From contig JADDTR010000026.1 in the NCBI GenBank assembly GCA_015345905.1, forward strand, positions 62,001 to 126,000: a DNA stretch of 64,000 nucleotides, read 5' to 3'. Made by a program: the position numbers and the translations under genes. A model generated the notes under the pieces. That model was not told the origin of the DNA. It saw only the letters and a program-made list of their open reading frames with translations, and did not search any database. Source of the DNA: Aotearoamyces nothofagi (lineage: Eukaryota > Ascomycota > Leotiomycetes > Leotiales > Tympanidaceae). Shown one piece after another: positions 56,767 through 64,000 of this stretch. The stretch's first letter is position 1. The number at the start of each line of letters is the position of its first letter.

Positions 56767-58823
56767 TCTGCGGCTTTGACGTCTCCCAGCCTTAGAGTGC
56801 CTGGCTCTGTGGCGGCGACCTATGATTGCTGTATAATAGAACAATGATAATTGCAATAATGATAATCGATATAGAGCTTATAGGTGTTATAAGACCAGTG
56901 GTTGGCAGGATTCCAATATTGATTGCTTGTTGAAGGAGCAATCGGCGAGGCGAGGCTGAGGATCGTGCTGATTTAATTTTCCGCTGTAGCTTATCACGTG
57001 GTTGTACGTATGGCACACAATGCGAGGGTAAATAATCGTAAAGCTTGCGTTCTCTAGTGCTTTAGTTGCACTCTATAATAAGAGGACTATGGGGGGGTTT
57101 AAATGTGTAGATATGAAAGTGGGATGATGGCTTCCAGAAAGCACCTCGATTTGCGTCATCCGCAAGGCTCGGCAAGTATTATGAATTAACCTCCAGACGC
57201 AAGCCCTCCCGTGCCTCCGAGCCTTGTCGTTCAACGACATCATTCAGCCTGAAGGCTACTTTCCTATCACGATACTTCAGTGGTCACGTAACTGGGCTCC
57301 TTAAGGGCTTATTACGTGAATCCCATGAAACATGCTTTTTACAGAACCTGTGTTCGCTTATCGGATAGTCTCACGTGACTGATATCAAGATATCATGGCA
57401 GGCCTCGTATTAAAGTTTTAAACTGTTAGAGGTTGGCAACTTGATCATATAAAGGCATTCAACAGTAGATGTTTACCCTGCGCTGATAGCAGTATGTTTT
57501 AAAGGTTCCATTAGCTAGGGCGAAGGAGAGATTCAGTTCGCAGGATCGTCAATTATTTGCTCGAGGTTGGGATTGCTGGCAAAGCCTCTAAGATATAGAG
57601 ATAGCTCGGATTTCCGATCTGTTTGTGAACAGGGGAATGCACATGGTATGGTGGTATAGAAGACTGTGCTCGGTAGGCAAAGGTACACCACACCGCACAT
57701 GGCACTCGGAGGTAGACATTAATCAGACGGGACAAGTTGGAGCCTGTCACCAACAATCAAGGCATATGCCTCGATGTTTGGTGTTTTGTGTTCTCCGGTC
57801 TCTACTCCCCTGTATGGCTTCGCTGCAGCCACGTAGCACGGGTCCAAGATGCCACAGGGCAACTCTTTAGCTGTGGAAGCCTGCTGGAGCTTGCTGACTC
57901 GGGTTTTCAGGCCAGCGGCCAACGAGTGCGCGATGCACGAGTCGGTTCGTACGGAAGAATACATTGTACGGTAGTACAGCTGTACTGTACTGTATGTATG
58001 TATGGGTATGTGTGAAAGTACCTGTACATATGTCTGTATGGATGGATGCTCCGGATGCTCGTCAACGGCATCACTGGGAGCCCCAGCGGCCTCACCGCCA
58101 CTCTTGTCGTGGCTTGGCCAGTTGGGGTCCGCTGGGGCCGGTTGGGCAGGTTGAGCAGGTTGAGCAGCGCACCCCAGCGCACCCCAGTAGCCTGTCGAGC
58201 ACGCTGTGTTCGCCCCGCAGCAGCGCACCGAAGCGCCAGGAATTCCTGGAATTGGAAGGCCCCGCTGACAATTATGGGGTAGCCGCCGCTGACGGCACAT
58301 CGTCATCACCCTGTAAACGTGCTGGCACGCCGCTCGCACGCCGCTCGCACGCCGCTCTGGCTCCCTGCCCGAGCGGCATCTCCACCGGCCACAGTGCCCA
58401 GCCTGCTGTGACAGTGCGTATACAGCCTGCAACTCCGGCTTACAAGAGCCCTTCGTAGGCCCCGCACCACCACGCCTACAGTGGGTGCTCGTGCCGTACG
58501 GCTTCAAGGGCCTTCACTGCTGTGCTGTATGTACAGTATTGTCCGTCGCTCGCCATGGCCAGTGACGGCCCCCAAGCCAAGACGCCGTGCGGCTGAACCC
58601 TCCAGCGACTGCCTAGGAAGGCACACTGGAGCCGTGGAAAAGTGAGGCTGGCGCGTGCATCTACTGTAGGAAGGCAGGAGGAGTCAGGCATCGATATTGC
58701 CGTCGCTCTCGCAGTCGCCGTCGCCGTCCCTTCTCTGTTATCGCCGTCGCTCTTGTTCTTTGCCACTTTCTCCATCGCCACAGCCGGGAAGCATCGGCCA
58801 CTGCCGCATGAAGGCTCGGCACA
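56767..58823. other. Intergenic, GC-rich repeat-bearing second half
   Basis: No supported gene. Long frames on both strands at 57.7-58.5 kb are in low-complexity sequence, and the longest starts only at a TTG. Repeats include TGTACTGTACTGTATGTATG near 57985, GGTTGAGCA and CAGCGCACCC duplications near 58148-58190, and ACGCCGCTCGC x3 near 58327-58356. Confidence 0.5.
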
Positions 58824-61601
58824 ATGAACGCCGGGGAGCTTCTGAAAAAGCTCGATGCAGAGCGAGATGCCTATCTAGCCACCTTCCAGCAGGTGCATGA
58901 GGCTCTGGCAAGGTCAATAATTGCATCCGCTCCATCTTCCGCTACATCTGTCTCTCCAGCTCCCCGTCCCGTTTCAGATAGGGTCTCTCGCCTCTCCGTC
59001 AGCGAGAGCGAGCACAGGGTGTCAGCTTCAGGTCATTCAACCTTCATGAGCTCCGTCAATTCAGCTGAAGACGACGACGACGACGACGACAGCGATCATG
59101 ATGAAGCACTCTATGTACAGGAGCCCTTGCCCGCGGTCTCTTTTGACGATGAGAATCTTCGGGATCATCTGAAATCGTACCAATGGAATGAATCATCGAG
59201 AGAGATTTTGGCTGCTGTGGTCACGCGATCAGGTCGTTTGAAGTATCCCAACGTCTTTCCAAGTTATACAGAGGACAGCCAGGATGCTTCTCATTATTCC
59301 CTCTATCAAGTTTATGATGTTGGTACAGATGGGGCGCCTTTATCATTACGATTAGATTCTTCACTATCAAATTTACTCAAGGGTCAGGCTATGTGGAACT
59401 TTATCAAGGCAAGCCGAGTAAGAAGACATGCTCCGTCGACATGCATCTAACACTGCTATAGTCGATCAATACCGATGTCACAAAGGAACGGAGGGTAGTG
59501 GGCCGAATCACGTATGTGAAGACCAAGACGGATTTCAATTAGTATGGACGCTAATCGATGCTCAGTATCCTTCGAGAACCGTCACCAACCCTATTTGCAG
59601 CTGCTCATCTAATAATGAACCAGCATTTAGATATGGATGAGATATTTACGCTGCTTGTAAGGCATGGAACTACAACAGTATGAACATGACACATGACATT
59701 AAATTGTGTTCAAATGCTTATCCGTAATGCAGGCACATATGAAGGGAGCTTTTTCAGAGGATCGACGAAAACAGAAATCTTTCGTATTCTCGTTTGAATA
59801 TTTTACCGTTCTTGGTGACGACTGCCAACCAATGGCATGGCAACAATCCGACGAAGAAAAAGACCGCCCGGATGGCCATATTCCAATATCAAGGTGCAGC
59901 TCAGTAGTGGCTCTATCATTTGTCGGTGATTCAACGAAGAAAATTAAAAACAATGCAAGAAGGGCAAAGACTAAGCATGGCTTTGTCTTTAGTCCTTGGT
60001 TGCCTTATCATATTTTGAATATACAATGTTATCCGGATTGGAGGAGCAATACCGATAGTATCGATTCATCGAAGCACTATGTGAATGGTCCAGAAGCATT
60101 CTTGAATACTCTACTTGTTGAATACAGAGATGCACAGAAGCGCTTTGAAGAAATCTCCCGACGAGTTACAAAGCTTATTACACCCCCAGTAAGTACACTT
60201 TTCCTCTGGTTTGAGCGATCTTGGTTTTTGGCGTGCTCCCATGTATTCGATACGACAACGTGAATCTATTTCCTCTGAAATGCCAGCTCAGCTTTCCTCC
60301 AATATGACGCATTCAAAATGGCGAAAAGCGTTTTTCTCGGATTACTTAATTTCAAATTTCTAAAAGCAGATTATCTAATCCTTCTATAGGCAAATTTCAT
60401 GTTTAATGCTGATTTGCGAGATAAATTACTCTTCGAAGACGCCCAATTCACATACTCCCGGCGCTATTTCTGGGCATTTCAAACTCTGGGCACTATGAAC
60501 CAAAGTATCAAGGCCATGGTTGATGCTTATGAACACACCTTTACAGCTGATGTTTGGGACGGCCGTCACAAAACTCTCTGGCCACTCGCCGAAGATAACT
60601 CCACTCGGAATATCTATTGGCGCAAAAGGATGGCGTCCTTAAAAGCAGACTTTGACTTTGAAATCAAACAGCTTAGAACCATCATGGACGAGAATGATGA
60701 CCGCAGAAAAGAAATCCGCAATCTCCGTGACAACCTCTTCAGTGGGACATCAGTGCTAGAATCTCGCAAATCAGTGGAACAGGCCGAAATCACGGTACAG
60801 CAGGGACATAACATCAAACTTCTAACACTTGTCAATATGTTTTTCCTCCCTTTATCCTCCATTTCGTCGATCTTTGGTATGACTAATATGCCAGAGAATG
60901 ACGGCTTTTGGCGCTTCGGTCTCGTCATGGCTACGGTCTGCGTCCCCTTTTTCCTGCTCATTGGATCCATGAATACCTCTCGCGGAATGCGATTCTGGCA
61001 AAAGCAAGTCGGGGGTCTCTTCAATCGCCTTTCTTTATTCTTCCGTTGGAGCAAGAAAGCAACGCCGGTTACACGCAGCCGGTCAAACACCATGAATAGC
61101 GACAGCGGGAGCGAGGCGCCAAATAAACTGCACCATAGATCCCTATCTGCGTCTGAGGGCATTGCCCGACGTACAGGCCAAGTGCAGAGCAGTAGCGATG
61201 ATATCGCGGCCATCAGACGACTCGCACCCACAGACAACACCGTGCCAGAACTGGCGCAAGATTCCTCCGACCTGAGCCTCGCAGCCGGCAAATCAATCTC
61301 CTTCGGATACCCCACCACAGCCGTCCAAGCGGAGTCATCCAGCAGCTCCTATTTTGACCCCGCCGTAGCAGGAGAGCGCGCCTCGACAATTCCGATGCCG
61401 GTCCCGCCACAACGAGCAGTCCAGCTACCGCCACTACCACTACCCATAAGCGCAAGCTCATCATATACAAAGGGCGGTGTGGAGATGACTGAGAAGCCCG
61501 ACTCGAGAGCTGCGTTCCAGAAGAATCGATTTGGGATCTGGCATAGCTTGCGCGAGAGCAGACGACGTAATGGTGTGTCGGGAACAGATTTTCATGTTTG
61601 A
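58824..61601 (+). CDS. CorA-like metal-ion (Mg2+) transporter
   Basis: Five exons (58824-59417, 59462-59511, 59566-59656, 59733-60188, 60390-61601) give 800 residues. A long soluble N-terminal region holds a run of eight Asp (SAEDDDDDDDSDHDEA) and the conserved fungal blocks KSFVFSFEYFTVLGDDC and KHGFVFSPWLPYHILNIQCY. Two C-terminal membrane segments follow. The first ends in SSIFGMTNMPEN, the fungal form of the CorA GMN selectivity signature. The tail is about 200 residues, Ser-rich and disordered. It should form a pentameric divalent-cation channel, probably plasma-membrane or vacuolar. The intron at 60189-60389 is longer than most (201 bases). Confidence 0.86.
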
Positions 61602-61818
61602 GTCTAGGGAGGAAATGATGATTTTTTTGATGCTGCGTTTTTACAGAAGGCGAGTTAGGAACGCCAGTCATGATAGCGATTGATAAGACATGATAACGGC
61701 CGCAGATATGATGACGTGCGAGAGGTAGATATGATTTTTGTGTATAGTATGGTATATAGTCCAGCTCATAGAATTTACTTAATCTACATTTATGTAGGTA
61801 GTCTAGACTATATGAGCA

Positions 61819-63486
61819 TCACAATCCCCTCAAGAACTCCGTCACCACGTCTGTGAACTCCTTCGGTTTCTCAACCATGGGAAGGTGTCCCGCGCCCTCG
61901 ATCACCGCATACCCAGCCCCCTTTCCAAGCGACGAAGCCATCTCCTTCATCACGCCGGGCAGGATACCGTCTCCGCCACCTACCACCAACAATCCCTTAC
62001 CGGTATAGGATCTCATCTCGTCTCGTAAGTCGTAATCATACAGCGCCTGCACGCTCTTCTTGAAGCCTTCTAGACTATTACTCTCGACCATCTTCTTGAC
62101 CCTCTCGATCTCCTTCTCCTGGCTTGCGCCGTCGTAACTCTCCTTTACAAACCATCTCCGCACCGTCACCTCTGCGAGTTGCTCGCCTACGACCTTCTCA
62201 TCCGTCGTGGCACTCACGACGCCTTCTTTTTCCGCAATTTCAATACGCTCGCTCCAGGCCTTGCGGTTGCCCGCCGGACTATTGGCATTTGTGTCGCACG
62301 ACACGAATCCCGCAAGGCGCTCGGGGTATTTTAGGGCGGTGTTCAGCGTTGTTGCGCCTCCGAGGCTGACACCGATCACAGTTGCGGCTTTCGGGACACG
62401 CAGTGCGTCGAGAAGAGTTATGATATCCGACGCCAGCACATCGACAGTGATGGGCGCGTCTCCAACCTGGCTTGAGCGTCCACGGGAGTGGTACCGCAAA
62501 ATGCGGTACTTCTGATTTTCTGGAATAGAGAAGAATGATGAAACGAAGCTATCCCAGATCCCGTAGTCAACTAGAATGCAGTTGCTGAGCACAATGAGAG
62601 GCGCGTTGGGATCGGGAGAGCCTTCGAGCCGGAAGGGAAGTTTTACGCCATCTTTAGTGGTGATATAGGATTCAATTGCACTGCGGCTAGGTGCTGGGAA
62701 AGTCCTGGTCTGTCCGTCTGAGGAGGTGAATTCTGAGACGTCTGGACTTGAAAGAGAGGCAAGATCACGAGGCGCAGGGCCGAAAGTGTAGTATAAGTCG
62801 TACGTACGTCTTCTCTTCTCTTGCACCACATGTGTTATCAGTTCATTGTGCCATGGTGTTGAGCTGGCAGCCTTGTGTATTTCCCCGCCGAGACCATTTT
62901 TGGGAGCAAATTCATGCAACGCAAGGTACTCGGTTTGATCCTTTGGTTCGACGGACGAGGTTACAAATCGGCGTGTGCGAAGCCATCCGGGGACTTTGGC
63001 TAGCATAGGGATATGCTCCTCTACATACCACTTGTCGAGTTCCTTCGTCTTGTCGTCTCCAGCATACAACGTTAAACTCACAGCCATCAATACATTGCCC
63101 TCTCCTTCAGCACTTATGTCCTCCAGGGGCCCGAATTCTTTTGCTTCACGGGTTTCCACCAAGTCGTAGAATCGCCTATCAACGGTAATCTGCCTCATTG
63201 TGTCCCTCTCCCTCTGTGTCTGCGCCGGCGCCTGTCTCAGTGCTGTGTATGGCTCTTTCAGCATCTCCGCCATATCTGTAACATCATATAAAGCCATCCA
63301 TTCTGGTAAATCTTTGCCCTGACCTTCGAGGTCATTGGCTCGATAGCGGAAGCCATTCTTGAAGATCTTGGGGTATCGTAGCCGGGTAGGACCGTGCTCG
63401 TTGTTATACCAGTCATGGAATTGTGCAACCGGAAGACTGGGCTTCGGCTGCATCGTCACATATAGGAGGCCGGAAATAGGGGCCAT
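61819..63486 (-). CDS. Fusion of EthD-like dimeric barrel domains with an alpha/beta hydrolase
   Basis: Single exon, 555 residues. Residues 1-110 (LLYVTMQPKPSLPVAQFHDW, YNNEHGPTRLRY) and 130-235 (LDKWYVEEHIPMLAKVPGW) are two ferredoxin-like EthD/dimeric alpha-beta barrel units with the W-x-x-E-H motif. Residues 270-555 form an alpha/beta hydrolase resembling 3-oxoadipate enol-lactonases: nucleophile elbow GVSLGG (Ser374), oxyanion region SNCILVDYGIWD, and GAGHLP with the catalytic His. The combination hints at a two-step conversion of an aromatic or lactone compound, but substrate is unknown. Gene is complete with a normal ATG. Confidence 0.85.
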   Translation of the reverse strand: MAPISGLLYVTMQPKPSLPVAQFHDWYNNEHGPTRLRYPKIFKNGFRYRANDLEGQGKDLPEWMALYDVTDMAEMLKEPYTALRQAPAQTQRERDTMRQITVDRRFYDLVETREAKEFGPLEDISAEGEGNVLMAVSLTLYAGDDKTKELDKWYVEEHIPMLAKVPGWLRTRRFVTSSVEPKDQTEYLALHEFAPKNGLGGEIHKAASSTPWHNELITHVVQEKRRRTYDLYYTFGPAPRDLASLSSPDVSEFTSSDGQTRTFPAPSRSAIESYITTKDGVKLPFRLEGSPDPNAPLIVLSNCILVDYGIWDSFVSSFFSIPENQKYRILRYHSRGRSSQVGDAPITVDVLASDIITLLDALRVPKAATVIGVSLGGATTLNTALKYPERLAGFVSCDTNANSPAGNRKAWSERIEIAEKEGVVSATTDEKVVGEQLAEVTVRRWFVKESYDGASQEKEIERVKKMVESNSLEGFKKSVQALYDYDLRDEMRSYTGKGLLVVGGGDGILPGVMKEMASSLGKGAGYAVIEGAGHLPMVEKPKEFTDVVTEFLRGL

Positions 63487-64000
63487 TGTGTATCTGGTTT
63501 TCGTCTTCTTCTGCTGAAATGACGCAGGTGCTTAGAGAACTGTTCCGTTGCGCCTGGGGATTTTGGGGATACCATATTTGTGTGGGGTTGATAGCGGGGA
63601 CTTTTACGCCGGAGAGGGGCAGAAGAATTACCCGTGGTGAACTCCCGGAGGTGGACCTGTCAGCCACCCTATAAGCCTGGCGTTGGCGCTATTTGGGTAA
63701 GATTGGAGTCGCCGTGACAGGTTGCCGTAAATCGGAAAGCCTGTCCAAATGTTCGGTAGATGCTCCGGTTAGCGATTTCTCAACGGGACGAGGGCGGAGA
63801 GCGATGGCCGCATTAATCTGCACAGTACAGACCGTTATAGACCGTACGGAACGTACTTTTCCATGGTAGAGTATATTTGGGTTCTCTTGGGTTTACTCGG
63901 GTTTACTTGTGCTATTATGGCATTTATCGTAGAATAATAGCAATGAATATATTCTTAGTCATACCAAATCGCATTCATGCCAAACCCAGGCTCTGGGATA
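63487..64000. other. Upstream region of the fusion-hydrolase gene, nothing else seen
   Basis: 514 bases to the window edge, with no supported gene. A short near-repeat (TTGGGTTCTCTTGGGTTTACTCGGGTTTACT) lies near 63879. Confidence 0.45.

Noticed and set aside
57719-58507. 262-codon minus-strand open frame
   Set aside because: It begins at TTG, is Cys/Arg/Pro-rich low-complexity GC sequence with imperfect repeats, and resembles no family.
60614-61318. 234-codon frame antisense to the CorA-like gene
   Set aside because: It is an antisense shadow; the plus strand carries the conserved transporter sequence.

Overview
The window is chromosomal DNA of a filamentous ascomycete (Pezizomycotina; a leotiomycete-like fungus is a guess I cannot test here). 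Genes sit on both strands. Most introns are 45-80 nt with GT-AG ends and CTRAY branch points. The gene content is typical of the group: Zn2Cys6 regulators, a yapsin-like aspartic protease, a GH106-type rhamnosidase and an Arb2-domain protein. I rebuilt exon-intron models by hand; total coding length was checked to be in frame for every spliced model except the histone H3-like gene, whose N-terminus is unresolved.

Layout. 1-1.5 kb: repeat-rich, gene-free. 1.5-9.6 kb: mitoribosomal uS14m, a transcription-factor-like protein, an Mgr3-like mitochondrial TPR protein and an Arb2-domain protein. 9.6-18.4 kb: gene-poor, with one Ser/Pro-rich protein and two candidate micro-genes. 18.4-25.7 kb: secreted or membrane proteins (GPI aspartic protease, 4-TM MARVEL-like protein, seven-exon GH106 enzyme). 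27-41.3 kb: the most interesting block, with an arylamine N-acetyltransferase-like protein that has Ser in place of the catalytic Cys, a divergent histone H3-like gene, and a nitrogen-metabolism group (DUF1989/urea-carboxylase-associated protein, amino-acid permease, agmatinase, ARG81-like Zn2Cys6 regulator, second Zn2Cys6 regulator). 41.3-45 kb: a GC-rich region packed with many unrelated tandem repeats. 45-64 kb: mostly housekeeping genes (GPI protein, lipoyl synthase, NIPSNAP, Atp18, Rrp40, Ssz1, Hst2-type sirtuin, CorA-like transporter, EthD-like/alpha-beta-hydrolase fusion), interrupted by a poly-C assembly gap near 48.3 kb and a repeat-rich GC island at 57-58.8 kb.

How the genes fit together. 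Agmatinase releases urea and putrescine from agmatine. The neighbouring permease, the DUF1989 protein and a regulator closely resembling the arginine regulator ARG81 suggest a small agmatine/arginine/urea catabolic cluster. The agmatinase promoter and the region upstream of the second regulator share a TCGGATAT core next to CGG triplets. Many of the remaining genes serve mitochondria (uS14m, Mgr3-like, lipoyl synthase, NIPSNAP, Atp18) or RNA and translation (Rrp40 and Ssz1, which share a 223-bp divergent promoter).
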